64,000 bases of DNA from Streptomyces sp. 378 (GTDB lineage Bacteria; Actinomycetota; Actinomycetes; Streptomycetales; Streptomycetaceae). The notes beneath the pieces are model-generated. The model did no database searches. It was not told where the DNA came from and worked only from the letters and a program-made list of their open reading frames with translations. Numbering within the stretch: position 1 is the stretch's first letter; every line of letters starts with the position of its first letter. This document shows positions 24,384 to 33,863 of this stretch, in pieces. The position numbers and the translations under genes are program-made. The stretch spans positions 1 to 64,000 of the forward strand of contig NZ_JASKMS010000013.1 in the NCBI RefSeq assembly GCF_030124145.1, written 5' to 3'.

Positions 24384-25043
24384 GTGATACGAGTCGCGGT
24401 GGTGGACGACGAGCCACTGGTACGCACCGGACTGCGTGTGATCCTCGGTTCGGCGCCGGACATCACCGTCGTCGCCGACTGCGCCGGGGTGGGCGCGGTG
24501 GAGGCCGTGCGGGACGGGCGGGTGGACGTCCTGCTGCTCGACATCCGGATGCCGGTCGTGGACGGGCCGACCGTGCTGCGGCAGGTCGCCGCACTCCCGC
24601 AGCCCCCCGCGGTGGCGATGCTGACCACCTTCGACGCCCGTGAACACGTGGACGAGGCGCTGCGCCGGGGAGCGGCCGGGTTCCTGATGAAGAACACCGC
24701 GCCGGAGCAACTGATCGACGCCGTACGGGCGCTGGCCGCCGGACGCCGGGTGCTGGCGCCCGAGGCGGTGGGCCAGGTGATCGACGGCTACCTGCTCTCC
24801 GGCCGTGACGAGGACGCCGTACGGCGGGTGCGGGCGCTCACCGACCGGGAGCGGCAGGTGCTCGCCCTGGTGGGAGCCGGGCTCAGCAACCGGGCCATCG
24901 CGGGCCGGCTGCACCTGGCGCACGGCACGGTCAAGGACCATGTGAGCGCCGTGCTGGCGAAGCTGGGCGGGCTCAACCGGGTGCAGGCGGCGGTGGTCGC
25001 GGACCGGGCGAACCTGGTCGACACGGGACCGGGGCGGCGATGA
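24384..25043 (+). CDS. NarL/FixJ-family response regulator
   Basis: 219 residues. Receiver domain (1-120) has the acidic pair D8-D9, phospho-acceptor D53 (LLLDIRMP), Thr in MLTTFD and Lys in FLMKNTAP. A LuxR-type helix-turn-helix (about 153-210: LTDRERQVLALVGAGLSNRAIAGRLHLAHGTVKDHVSAVLAKLG) follows. The GTG at 24384 is chosen because the receiver begins immediately and G-rich Shine-Dalgarno sequence precedes it. Its stop overlaps the kinase start (ATGA), so the pair is an operon. The 233-bp divergent region upstream contains a perfect 9-bp stem hairpin at 24264-24285. Confidence 0.93.
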   Translation: MIRVAVVDDEPLVRTGLRVILGSAPDITVVADCAGVGAVEAVRDGRVDVLLLDIRMPVVDGPTVLRQVAALPQPPAVAMLTTFDAREHVDEALRRGAAGFLMKNTAPEQLIDAVRALAAGRRVLAPEAVGQVIDGYLLSGRDEDAVRRVRALTDRERQVLALVGAGLSNRAIAGRLHLAHGTVKDHVSAVLAKLGGLNRVQAAVVADRANLVDTGPGRR

Positions 25044-26218
25044 GCGGGGTGTCGGCGTCCGGGGCGCCTTCAGCCGCGGAAGGCTACGGCGGGCCGCAGG
25101 CCCCCGGTGTCGTGCGGCGGATCGCCTCCGGGGCGCTTCCGGTCGTGGTCGCCCTCGTCGACGGACTGGTGGTCAACGGCCTCACCTCCGGGCACGGGAC
25201 GTGGCTGGCGCTGGTCGCCGCCGGCGCGCTGCTGCTGCGGCACCGGGCCCCCGAGGCGGCCGTCCTCGCCGGCCTGCCGGGGCTGTACCTCGGGCACATC
25301 GCCTTCGCCCCGCTGATCGCGCTCTACTGCGTCGCCGTCCGGCGCGGGCATGCCCTCGTCGGTGTGTCGGGCGCGGCGGCGGTCGCGGTGGCGTGGTTCC
25401 TGCCCCACCCGGCGGCCGGCGTCTCCTCCCTCGCCCTCGACCGGGAGACCGCGCTGCTGGCCCTGGACTGCTGCGGGGTGGCGGCGGGCGTCGTCGTCCT
25501 CGGCCGGTCGGTCCGGTCGCGGCAGGAGCGCCTGCGGGTGGCGACGGAGCGGCGGGCCTGGGAGAACCAGGTCCTGACCGAACGGGTGCTGGCCACCGAA
25601 CGCAACCGGCTGGCCCGGGAGATGCACGACGTCGTCGCCCACAAGGTGAGCCTGATCAGCCTCCAGGCCGGTGCGCTGCAGGTGGGCCGGCCCGGCGACA
25701 CGGACGTGCGGACGACGGCCCGCACGATCCACGAACTGTCGGCCCAGACCCTCGCCGAACTGCGCCACCTCGTGGGGGTGTTGCGTACGACGGGAGACCC
25801 CGACGCGCAGGGCGCCCCGGGGGCCGGTCTGGCCGACCTCACGGACCTGGTCCGCGACAGCGGCCTCACGGTGGACCTGGACGTGTCGATCCCCCCGGTT
25901 CCGGTGCCCGAGCCGGTCGAACGCGCCGCGTACCGCACGGTGCAGGAGGCGTTGACCAACATCCGCAAGCACGCCCCGGGTGCGCGGACGCGGGTACGGG
26001 TGCGCTGCGCGGCCGGCCTGCACGTCGAGGTGCACAACACCGCCCCCGGCCGCCTCCCCGCCCGGCCGGACCTCCCCGGCGGCGGCCACGGCCTGGTGGG
26101 CCTGCGCGAACGGGCCCACCTGCTGGGCGGCGACTTCCACGCGGCCCCCACGCCCGACGGCGGCTTCACGGTGAAGGCGGTCTTCCCGGTGGGGTGGACG
26201 GGCACGCGTCAGCCCTAG
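25040..26218 (+). CDS. Sensor histidine kinase (HisKA_3 / HATPase_c)
   Basis: 392 residues. Four to five membrane helices occupy residues about 32-155 with very short loops, so the signal may be sensed within the membrane. Phospho-acceptor is H196 in EMHDVVAHKVSLI (HisKA_3). The ATP-binding domain has the N-box-like YRTVQEALTNIRKHA and the G-box GHGLVGLRERAHLLGG. It is the partner of the response regulator encoded just upstream. Target genes are unknown; the nearby DUF4258 and DUF4190 genes are candidates only by position. The stop overlaps by 3-4 nt the end of a decayed serpin gene on the other strand. Confidence 0.92.
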   Translation: MSGVSASGAPSAAEGYGGPQAPGVVRRIASGALPVVVALVDGLVVNGLTSGHGTWLALVAAGALLLRHRAPEAAVLAGLPGLYLGHIAFAPLIALYCVAVRRGHALVGVSGAAAVAVAWFLPHPAAGVSSLALDRETALLALDCCGVAAGVVVLGRSVRSRQERLRVATERRAWENQVLTERVLATERNRLAREMHDVVAHKVSLISLQAGALQVGRPGDTDVRTTARTIHELSAQTLAELRHLVGVLRTTGDPDAQGAPGAGLADLTDLVRDSGLTVDLDVSIPPVPVPEPVERAAYRTVQEALTNIRKHAPGARTRVRVRCAAGLHVEVHNTAPGRLPARPDLPGGGHGLVGLRERAHLLGGDFHAAPTPDGGFTVKAVFPVGWTGTRQP

Positions 26219-26764
26219 GAGGCTTCGTCCTCCGGAAACGGCGTGGGGTCGTCGACCCATCCGGCCGCGAGGAGCAGCCCGCTCTCACGGTGGACCGTCA
26301 GGAACCCGAAGGGGGCGGTCGAAACAGGCCATCACCCGGGTCGTCCCGTACGGCGGCTCCTCCGGCGACCGGCCCTGGTAGACCGCGGCGAACGTCGTCG
26401 CCGCCGCCGCCCTGAAGCCCTCGGCGCCGAACGTGGCCGTCATGGTCTGCCGCGCGCAGCCCGGGACGAGCGGCGTGCGGCTCACGCCGGGAAAGGGTGC
26501 GGCGCCCGGGGTCTCGGGCGGACGACAGGCCGTCGATCCCGGTCAGCACCGCCAGGAACTCCCGCGCCGCCGCACCCGCCTGACGGGCCGGCAGGCCCAG
26601 CGCCTCCTCCAGCTCCTCGCGGGCCGCGCCCGCCGCCCGTCCGCGAGGAGCGCCGGCAGCGGCCAGACCCCCGCCGCCGAGAACACCGTGCCCGCGCGGA
26701 CCTCCGAGGCCCAGCGGGCCGTCAACCGGTTCGCCGCCCGTACCGCCGTGTGCATCGACCGCAT
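26215..26764 (-). pseudogene. Serpin (serine protease inhibitor) pseudogene
   Basis: Pieces of a Streptomyces serpin are spread over different frames of the minus strand. The N-terminal piece (from ATG 26764) reads MRSMHTAVRAANRLTARWAS and continues to ALLADG. A frame change then gives AAREELEEALGLPARQAGAA to GIDGLSSAR. Most of the protein is missing after that point. The C-terminal piece resumes near FPGVSRTPLVPG, runs through TMTATFGAEGFRAAA to MACFDRP, and after a second single-base frameshift (a run of Cs near 26311) continues FGFLTVHRESGLLLAAGWVDD to a stop at 26215. An intact serpin has about 400 residues; about half is deleted. Not functional. Confidence 0.8.
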
Positions 26765-26845
26765 TCCGCCCCGTCCCCCGCCCCCTACGATGCGCCCAGC
26801 CGTACGACGGACCCGTCCACCGCCTCAGCCAGGAGCACCGTACCC

Positions 26846-27985
26846 GTGTCGATACCCCCGCCCCCCGGGAACCAGCGGCCCCCGGACCCGTACGGCCCGC
26901 CCCCGGCCGGCCGGCCACAGCCAGACGGCCCGTACGGCCCCGCCGGGCGTCCGTACGGCACCCCGGTCTCCGTCAACGCCCTGGCCGTCGCCGCCCTCGT
27001 GCTCGGCGTGCTCTGCTTCCTGCCCGCCGCCGGGCTCGTGCTGGGGCTGATCGCCCTGCGGCAGATCCGGCGGTCCGGGCAGAGCGGGCGGGGCATGGCG
27101 ATCGCCGGGTCGGTGCTGTCGTTCGCCGGGATCGTGCTGTGGGCGGTCGTGCTGTCCACGGGAGCCGTGTCCGAGGTCTGGGAGGGCGTCAAGGACGGTG
27201 CGCGGGGCAACGAGAGCCTCTCGCTGGCCAAGGGCGACTGCTTCGACGCGCCCGGAGGGCTGGAGGGCGACACCTACGACGTCGACCGGGTGCCGTGCGG
27301 GGCCCGGCACGACGGCGAGGTGTTCGCGGTCGTCACGCTGCCGGGCGGCGCCTTCCCGGGCGACGCGAGGATCACCGGCATCGCTGACGAGAAGTGCTAC
27401 GCCCTCCAGGACCGGTACGCGATGGACACCTGGGCCATGCCGGCCGATGTCGAGGTGTACTACCTGCTGCCGTCCCGGGAGAGCTGGCGGTTCGGCGACC
27501 GCGCGATCACCTGCCTCTTCGGCAACACCGAGGCCGGGCTCAAACTGACCGGCTCCCTGCGCGGCGATCCCACCACGCTCGACACCGACCAGGTCGCCTT
27601 CCTGTCCACGGCCAACGCCCTCGACGCGGCGCTCTACGAGGAGCCCGAGAAGACCCCCGACGACGACCTCCCCGCCCACCGGGCCTGGGCCACCCGCGTC
27701 CACGGCGTGCTCGGCGAGCAGATCGAGGCCCTGCGCGGGCACGCCTGGCGGGCCGATGCCCGCAAGCCCGTCGCCGGCCTGGTGGAGGACCTGGAGGACG
27801 CCCGGGAGGAATGGCGGAAGGCGAGCACCGCCGGTGACGCCGACACGTACTACACGCACTACGACAAGGCGTACGGGCTCGTGGACGGCCCGGCGACCGT
27901 CACGGCGCGCAAGGCCCTCGGGCTGGTGGCGACCCCGCCGGCCCGAGGGGAGGACGAGAGCCGGGACTCCGAATCGCAGGTGTGA
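26846..27985 (+). CDS. DUF4190 membrane protein with septum-formation-like domain
   Basis: 379 residues. A Pro/Gly-rich cytoplasmic N-terminus (SIPPPPGNQRPPDPYG) is followed by two membrane helices of DUF4190 type (about 53-75 and 90-115: NALAVAALVLGVLCFLPAAG; MAIAGSVLSFAGIVLWAVVL). An extracytoplasmic domain follows with paired cysteines (GDCFDAPG, VPCGARHDGEVFAVV, EKCYALQ, ITCLFG), as in the 'septum formation' domain. A helical, charged C-terminus completes it. The GTG at 26846 has an AGGAG ribosome-binding site; the frame is open far upstream, but only serpin remnants lie there. Function unknown; envelope-related by topology. Confidence 0.82.
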   Translation: MSIPPPPGNQRPPDPYGPPPAGRPQPDGPYGPAGRPYGTPVSVNALAVAALVLGVLCFLPAAGLVLGLIALRQIRRSGQSGRGMAIAGSVLSFAGIVLWAVVLSTGAVSEVWEGVKDGARGNESLSLAKGDCFDAPGGLEGDTYDVDRVPCGARHDGEVFAVVTLPGGAFPGDARITGIADEKCYALQDRYAMDTWAMPADVEVYYLLPSRESWRFGDRAITCLFGNTEAGLKLTGSLRGDPTTLDTDQVAFLSTANALDAALYEEPEKTPDDDLPAHRAWATRVHGVLGEQIEALRGHAWRADARKPVAGLVEDLEDAREEWRKASTAGDADTYYTHYDKAYGLVDGPATVTARKALGLVATPPARGEDESRDSESQV

Positions 27986-28132
27986 CGGCGGCCATAGCGG
28001 GGAGAAACCGCCTGCGTAAAGCCCTCAGGGCCACCATGTCATCACATCGAGTGATTCTCTGGCCTTTGCTTGCACCGCACAACCCACGGTTGCCACGCTG
28101 TTGCTGTCTGTACAACCTGATGGGAGCGGCCA

Positions 28133-28885
28133 GTGACATTCGGTGAGCAGCCGGCGTACCTGCGCGTCGCGGGTGATCTCCGCCAGAAGATCGTCGATGG
28201 TCAGCTGCCACCGCACACCCGCCTGCCCTCCCAGGCCAGAATCCGCCAGGAGTACGGGGTCTCGGACACCGTCGCGCTGGAGGCCCGCAAGGTGCTCATG
28301 GCGGAAGGCCTGGTCGAGGGCCGCTCCGGCTCGGGGACGTATGTGCGCGAGCGGCCCGTGCCCCGGCGCATCTCCCGCTCCGGCTACCGCCCGACGGGCG
28401 GGGCCACCCCGTTCCGTCAGGAGCAGGCCGACGGCGAGGGCCGCGGCACCTGGGAGTCCAGCAGCGAGCAGTCCGAGGCGAGCGTCGCGGTCGCCGAGCG
28501 GCTGGGCGTCGAGCCGGGTGAGCGGGTCATGTGCACGCGGTACCTCTACCGCGAGGGCGGTGAGGCGATGATGCTCTCCACGTCATGGGAGCCCCTCGCC
28601 GTGACGGGCCGGACGCCCGTGATGCTGCCGGAGGAGGGGCCGGTCGGCGGCATGGGCGTCGTCGAGCGCATGCGCGCCATCGACGTGATCGTGGACAACG
28701 TCACGGAGGAGGTCGGCGCCCGCCCCGGCCTCGCCGAGGAACTGCTCGTCCTGGGCGGCGTCCCGGGGCATGTGGTCCTGGTCGTCCAGCGCACGTTCTA
28801 CGCCTCCGGCCGCCCGGTCGAGACGGCCGACGTGGTCATCCCGGCCGACCGGTACCGAGTCGCCTACCACCTTCCGGTCAAGTAG
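28133..28885 (+). CDS. GntR/HutC-family transcriptional regulator
   Basis: 250 residues. An N-terminal winged helix (about 8-75: YLRVAGDLRQKIVDGQLPPHTRLPS, QARIRQEYGVSDTVALEARKVL, GLVEGRSGSGTYV) is followed by a UTRA ligand-binding domain (about 115-245; ERVMCTRYLYREGGEAMMLSTSW, then VVLVVQRTFYASGRPVETADVVIPADRYRVAY). The GTG at 28133 has a GGGAG ribosome-binding site. The family includes KorSA-like regulators of integrative elements and general metabolic repressors; no element genes are nearby, so it is probably a chromosomal regulator. The gene is monocistronic with a strong terminator. Confidence 0.9.
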   Translation: MTFGEQPAYLRVAGDLRQKIVDGQLPPHTRLPSQARIRQEYGVSDTVALEARKVLMAEGLVEGRSGSGTYVRERPVPRRISRSGYRPTGGATPFRQEQADGEGRGTWESSSEQSEASVAVAERLGVEPGERVMCTRYLYREGGEAMMLSTSWEPLAVTGRTPVMLPEEGPVGGMGVVERMRAIDVIVDNVTEEVGARPGLAEELLVLGGVPGHVVLVVQRTFYASGRPVETADVVIPADRYRVAYHLPVK

Positions 28886-28904
28886 CGAACGCTCACATCC
28901 GCCC

Positions 28905-28929
28905 CGGGGCGCGCTCCCCGCGCGCCCCG
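28905..28929 (+). terminator. Terminator hairpin after the gntR gene
   Basis: Perfect 10-bp stem, CGGGGCGCGC (28905-28914) with GCGCGCCCCG (28920-28929), loop of five. The remaining 28930-29226 has no convincing gene. It includes a more AT-rich stretch around 29110-29160 with TAGGCT as a possible -10 for the small gene at 29227. Confidence 0.75.
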
Positions 28930-29226
28930 CTCACACTTTCACCGCGCGGCCCGGCACGGGCCGGGGCCGTGCGCGTCTCGCGGACGGCTGTCGTCCACGC
29001 AGGTCGAGGCGCGTGCAGGCGGCATGCGTGCGGCTGGTTGCGCGGAGGTGCAAGGACGGCGCGTTCATGAGCGTGCGCCCCCTGCGTTCTGGCTGGTTGC
29101 GTACCTCTTTGTGAAAAGCCGTATTCGCTGCGTAAAGGTAAGGCGTAGGCTCGGGCATATGCGCATTGCGGTTTCCTTAGCGGGTGGGGCACGGCACAGG
29201 CCGCGGACGGGAAGAGGAGGGGCGCG

Positions 29227-29421
29227 ATGAACGACAGCACGGTCACTCTGCCCTGGCTCGTGATACGGGAGGACGACAACGGCAACCGCTACCGAGTGGG
29301 CCGGTACGCGACCCGGGCCGAGGCCCAGAAGATCGCGGACAGCCTCGACGGTCGTGGCCACAAGCAGCTGTACTGGGTCGAGCGGCTCGGTCAGAACGGA
29401 TCGGCCGCGGTGCACGACTGA
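29227..29421 (+). CDS. Small SPOR-like protein
   Basis: 64 residues: MNDSTVTLPWLVIREDDNGN, then RYRVGRYATRAEAQKIADSLDGRGHKQLYWVERL. The pattern of a strand, then R-x-A-E-A-x-x-x-A-x-x-L, then a strand resembles a half SPOR/Sporulation-related repeat. No signal peptide. Strong AGGAGGGG ribosome-binding site. Small proteins of this kind are conserved in Streptomyces but uncharacterised. It is followed after 64 bp by the Nudix gene on the same strand. Confidence 0.85.
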   Translation: MNDSTVTLPWLVIREDDNGNRYRVGRYATRAEAQKIADSLDGRGHKQLYWVERLGQNGSAAVHD

Positions 29422-29485
29422 CTGCCGCCCCGGGCCGCCCAGGGGAAGGCCCCGGCGATCGGCGGGGCTCCCGTAGGCTCCCCGC

Positions 29486-29941
<456 letters not shown>

Positions 29942-30064
29942 AGCCGGTCAGGGGCGCGCGGCCTCACGCAGTGCTGTACGGGCGCTCCCTACGCCTTTTG
30001 TGCCACAGTGCGCCGCCCCGCGCGGTACTCCGCCCCGGATATCGGGTATGTGCCCATTAACCCC

Positions 30065-30508
30065 ATGAAACCAGACATGGGTGGGGCTCCTGCCTGGGAA
30101 GTGATCGGCGTGATCGACACCGAAGGTGACTGCGCCGGGTGGACCTTTCCCGCCGAGCCGGGCGCCGTGCGCACCGCCCGGCAGGCCGTCCGGGGCCAAC
30201 TGCGCGCCTGGGGCCTGGACAGCCTCGCGGACCTCGCGGCGCTCCTGGTCAGCGAACTGGTCACCAACGCCCTGCGGCACGCCACCGGCCCCATCGGAGT
30301 CCGCCTGGTCCGCCCCGTGGGCCTCGGCGCCGTCCTCCTGGTCGAGGTCTCCGATCCGCTGCCGGACCCGCCCCGTGAGCGCGCCGCCCGCCCCGAGGAC
30401 GAGAACGGCCGCGGACTGCACCTGGTGGCCTCCTCCTCCCGCCGCTGGGGCACCCGGCCGGGTGCCACGGGCAAGACGGTGTGGTTCGAACTCGCGTTGC
30501 CGGAGTGA
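30065..30508 (+). CDS. Anti-sigma regulatory factor-type ATP-binding protein
   Basis: 147 residues from the ATG at 30065; the frame is open to a GTG at 30008, and no clear ribosome-binding site decides between them. It is a stand-alone HATPase_c_2 (SpoIIAB/RsbW-like) domain: LLVSELVTNALRHATGPI (N-box), VLLVEVSDPLPDPP (G1-like), ENGRGLHLVASSSRRWGTRP (G2) and GKTVWFEL. Such proteins abound in Streptomyces and act in partner-switching control or as orphan kinases. The same fold ends the large phosphatase encoded downstream, suggesting related signalling. Confidence 0.88.
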   Translation: MKPDMGGAPAWEVIGVIDTEGDCAGWTFPAEPGAVRTARQAVRGQLRAWGLDSLADLAALLVSELVTNALRHATGPIGVRLVRPVGLGAVLLVEVSDPLPDPPRERAARPEDENGRGLHLVASSSRRWGTRPGATGKTVWFELALPE

Positions 30509-30760
30509 AAATCCGGTGTACGTACGTCTTACCGCTGTAGAGCGATTGGTTCAGGCCAGTGGCGGTTGCCGGCCGACGGGATTCGACGACGTGTCCCCTG
30601 GTTAGAAGACTGGAAGTGTTGTCACGGTCCGGACCGAAAACCATCGGGACCGTGCTGTGATCGTGAACACCGTGTTGTGCGGCACCGTAGTGCTGGATAC
30701 TGCGGGCAGCCGCCCCCGGTGACCGGTGCCGGGCGCGGTGAGCTGGAGGGGACGGTTCGC

Positions 30761-33397
30761 GTGAGCGAGATACCAGCGAAGGCCACGGAGTCCGAGGACC
30801 CGTCGGCGGGCGCGAGGGCGAGGGCCGTCGACGGCCTGGCCTCCGCGGTGGGAGGTGCGCTCGCCGCCGACGGGGTGCGCTCCGGGGACGCCATGTGGCA
30901 GAGCAGTCCCCCCGGATCCATCTACGACTACATCAAGGTCGCGTCCTTCTCCATCGGCCCCGACGGGCTGGTCGAGCAGTGGAGCCTGCGCGCGGAGCAC
31001 CTCTTCGGCATCTCCGCCGACAAGGCCGTCGGCATGGACCCCATCGAGGCGTTCATCGACCCGCGCCACCGCGAGCGCGGCATGCGCAAGATGGCCGAGA
31101 TCCTCGACGGACGCGAGTGGACCGGCGTGGTGCCCTTCCGGATGCCGAAGGGCGTCGAGGGGGAGTGCGGCAACGAAGGGCTCGCCGAGGTGTACGTCAT
31201 GCCGACGCGCACCCAGGAGGGCGACAAGGCGGCCGTCTGCATCGTCGTCGACGTGCGCACCCTGCGCAGCATCGAGACCGACCTCGCCGCCTCGCAGGCC
31301 ATTTTCAGTCAATCCCCGTTCGGTTTCCTGCTGATCGACTCCGACCTGCGGGTCCGCCGCGCCAACCAGCGGTTCGCGTCCATCTTCGGCGGCACGCCCG
31401 ACGACCACCGCGGCAAGGGCGTCCACGACTACCTCCAGCGCGGCGAGGCCGAGCGGGTCGCCGCGACCCTGCGCCGCGTGCTGGAGAGCGGCAACTCCAT
31501 CACGGACATGCACATCACCGGCTTCGTGCCGGGCTCCGACGAGCGCCGTCACTGGTCCGTCAACCTCTACCGCGTGCACAGCGGTTCGGGCCGCCCCATC
31601 GGCATCGCCTGGCTCGGCACCGACATCACCGCCCGGCGCGCCGCGGCCCGCGAGGCAGCCGCCGCGCGGCGCAATCTCGCCCTGCTGAACGAGGCGGGCG
31701 CCCGCATCGGCAACTCCCTCGACCTGGAGACCACCGCCCGCCAGCTCCTCGACGTCGTCGTCCCCGGCTTCTGCGACCTGGCCACCGTCGACCTCTACCA
31801 GGGCCTGCTGGTCGGCGACGAGACCCCGCCCGGGCTCGCAGACGGCAGTGGCGAACTGCGCCGCGTGGCCTTCGCCAGCGCCGTGTCCGACGCGCCCTTC
31901 GCCGGCACCGGCGTACCCGTCGCGGTCGGTGCCGTCCACCACTACCCGTTCAACTCGCCCTGCGCGGACGCCCTGCGCACGGCCCGACCCCAGACCGTCC
32001 CGGGCGAGGACGGCGGGCTCGTGCAGTCCACGCTCGCCGTGCCGATGGTCGCCCACGACACCGTCGTGGGACTCGTGCAGTTCGCCCGCACGAAGGGCAG
32101 CGAGCCGTTCGGCGACCGAGACCGGGACCTGGCCGTCGAACTCGCCGCCCGTGCCGCGGTCTGCATCGACAACGCCCGCCTCTACCGGCGTGAACACGAA
32201 CGCGCGTTGATACTGCAACGGTCCCTGCTCCCGCCCGGCGACCCGGAGGCCTCCGGCCTCGACATCGCCTGCCGCTACCTGCCCGGCAACGTCAACACCG
32301 GCCGCCCCAGCGAGGTCGGCGGGGACTGGTTCGACGTCATCGAACTCCCCGGGCACCGCACCGCGCTGGTCGTCGGCGACGTCATGGGCCGCGGCCTGCG
32401 CGCCGCCGTCGCCATGGGCGAACTCCGCACGGCCGTCCGCACCCTGGCCCAGCTCGACCTCGAACCGGCCGAGGTGCTCTCCCAGTTGGACGAGATCGCC
32501 CGCGGCCTCGGCGCCCCCGGCGGCGTGCAGCAGGCGACCCGGGCGGCTCGCCGCCCCCGGGAGGCGGACCTCTCGGAGGTGTACCTCGCCACCTGCGTCT
32601 ACGCCGTCTACGACTCCGTCACCCGGCGCTGCACCTTCGCCAACGCGGGCCATCTGCCGCCCGTCCTCGTCGAGCCGGGCGAGCCGGCGCTGATGCTCGA
32701 CGTGCCGCCGGGCATGCCGCTCGGCGTCGGCGGCGAGCCCTTCGAGGAGGTCGAGGTCGAACTCCCCGAAGGCGCGCTGCTCGCGCTCTACACGGATGGA
32801 CTGGTCGAAAGCCGCGATCACCCCCTGGACGAGGGCTTGCAAGCCTTCGTCAGCGCGCTCTCCGACCCGACCCAGCCCCTGGAGGACGTCTGCGACCACG
32901 TCCTCAACACCCTCGACACCCATCACGGCGAGGACGACATCGCGCTGTTGATGGCACGTGTACAGGGGCTGCCCACGGATTCCGTGGGCGACTGGACCCT
33001 GCCGCGCGAGCCGCGCAGCGTGGGCCGGGCCCGCGAGTACGCGCGTGCCCAGCTGCTCGCCTGGGGCATGGAGCCCCTGGTCGACACCACGGAGCTGCTG
33101 GTCAGCGAGCTGGTCACCAACGCCCTGCGCTACGGCGAGGGCGAGATCCGCCTGCGCCTTCTGCTCGACCGCACTCTGGTCTGCGAGGTCTGGGACTCCG
33201 GCCTGGTCCAGCCACGCCGCCGCCGCGCCCGCGACACCGACGAGGGCGGCCGAGGCCTCCAGCTCGTCGGCCTCCTCAGCGCGGCGTGGGGCTCCCGCCG
33301 CACGCCCCGGGGGAAGACGGTGTGGTTCGAACTGCCCCTCCCCGGAGGGGACACGAGGCTGACGGACCCGGCGGAGGCACTGCTGAGCCTGTTCTGA
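30761..33397 (+). CDS. PAS-PAS-GAF-SpoIIE phosphatase fused to HATPase domain
   Basis: 878 residues, soluble. Domains in order: a PAS-like domain (about 55-165; DYIKVASFSIGPDGLVEQWS), a second PAS domain (about 180-300; QAIFSQSPFGFLLIDSDLRV), GAF (about 310-480), PP2C-type SpoIIE phosphatase (about 500-735; EVGGDWFDVIELPGHRTALVVGDVMGRG, HHGEDDIALLMAR) and a HATPase_c_2 kinase-like domain (about 745-865; LLVSELVTNALRYGEGEI, GGRGLQLVGLLSAAWG). Phosphatase and anti-sigma-kinase activities in one polypeptide suggest control of an anti-sigma-factor antagonist by redox, light or ligand input. The GTG at 30761 has a GGAGGGG ribosome-binding site. A dyad of CACGGTCC and GGACCGTG lies in its leader near 30624-30656. 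Confidence 0.92.
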   Translation: MSEIPAKATESEDPSAGARARAVDGLASAVGGALAADGVRSGDAMWQSSPPGSIYDYIKVASFSIGPDGLVEQWSLRAEHLFGISADKAVGMDPIEAFIDPRHRERGMRKMAEILDGREWTGVVPFRMPKGVEGECGNEGLAEVYVMPTRTQEGDKAAVCIVVDVRTLRSIETDLAASQAIFSQSPFGFLLIDSDLRVRRANQRFASIFGGTPDDHRGKGVHDYLQRGEAERVAATLRRVLESGNSITDMHITGFVPGSDERRHWSVNLYRVHSGSGRPIGIAWLGTDITARRAAAREAAAARRNLALLNEAGARIGNSLDLETTARQLLDVVVPGFCDLATVDLYQGLLVGDETPPGLADGSGELRRVAFASAVSDAPFAGTGVPVAVGAVHHYPFNSPCADALRTARPQTVPGEDGGLVQSTLAVPMVAHDTVVGLVQFARTKGSEPFGDRDRDLAVELAARAAVCIDNARLYRREHERALILQRSLLPPGDPEASGLDIACRYLPGNVNTGRPSEVGGDWFDVIELPGHRTALVVGDVMGRGLRAAVAMGELRTAVRTLAQLDLEPAEVLSQLDEIARGLGAPGGVQQATRAARRPREADLSEVYLATCVYAVYDSVTRRCTFANAGHLPPVLVEPGEPALMLDVPPGMPLGVGGEPFEEVEVELPEGALLALYTDGLVESRDHPLDEGLQAFVSALSDPTQPLEDVCDHVLNTLDTHHGEDDIALLMARVQGLPTDSVGDWTLPREPRSVGRAREYARAQLLAWGMEPLVDTTELLVSELVTNALRYGEGEIRLRLLLDRTLVCEVWDSGLVQPRRRRARDTDEGGRGLQLVGLLSAAWGSRRTPRGKTVWFELPLPGGDTRLTDPAEALLSLF

Positions 33398-33863
33398 CAG
33401 CGGGCCGACCGCCACCGTCCGATCGTCCCGTCCCCGTCCCCACGACCCGGGCTCCCGGCCGAGGCGAAGCGACGGTCTGCGCCCTCGTCCCTGTGCCCCC
33501 GGGGCCCCGCGACGCGGCCGGGCCGACCGCGTTGCGCGGGGTCGAGGTCCTGCGCCGGTGGACGTCGTCGTTCGCCGTCGAGGCGGCCGATCCCTCCCGC
33601 GCCGGTAGGCCTCCACGACCTTCGCCCGCGACGGTCCGACCCACCTCGCTCTCCGCCACCAGGCTGCCGACACCACCGGCCTGCCGCCGAAGTCGCCACC
33701 AGGCCGCCGACACCACCGGCCTGCCGCCGTCCCCGCCGCCCTGGCCCACGCAGGAGCATCCGCGCGTACGGCACCTGGCCGGAAACCTCGACTGATCGCA
33801 ACCGAACGTCCGTGCTGATCGTCCTCCCCGGCAACATCGACCACACCACCGAGGGGAGACGGC
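33398..33863. other. Intergenic region with no convincing gene
   Basis: 466 bp between the phosphatase and the GH18-like gene. Open frames exist on both strands but lack family features and ribosome-binding sites. The only structure seen is the direct repeat at 33654-33729. The region should hold the promoter of the gene at 33864, but no clear boxes were found. Confidence 0.6.
33654..33729. repeat. Two tandem copies of a 36-bp direct repeat
   Basis: Copies at 33654-33689 and 33694-33729, period 40 bp, differ at a single base (T at 33665, C at 33705). Each unit holds GACACCACCGGCCTGCCGCCG-like sequence. No coding frame uses it convincingly. Could be a local duplication or paired binding sites. 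Confidence 0.85.

Noticed and set aside
33654..33729. Possible CRISPR array
   Set aside because: Only two repeat copies with a 4-bp spacer and no cas genes; treated as a simple direct repeat.
33286..33795. 169-codon plus-strand frame between the phosphatase and GH18-like genes
   Set aside because: Begins inside the phosphatase gene, is low complexity, spans the direct repeat, and lacks a ribosome-binding site.
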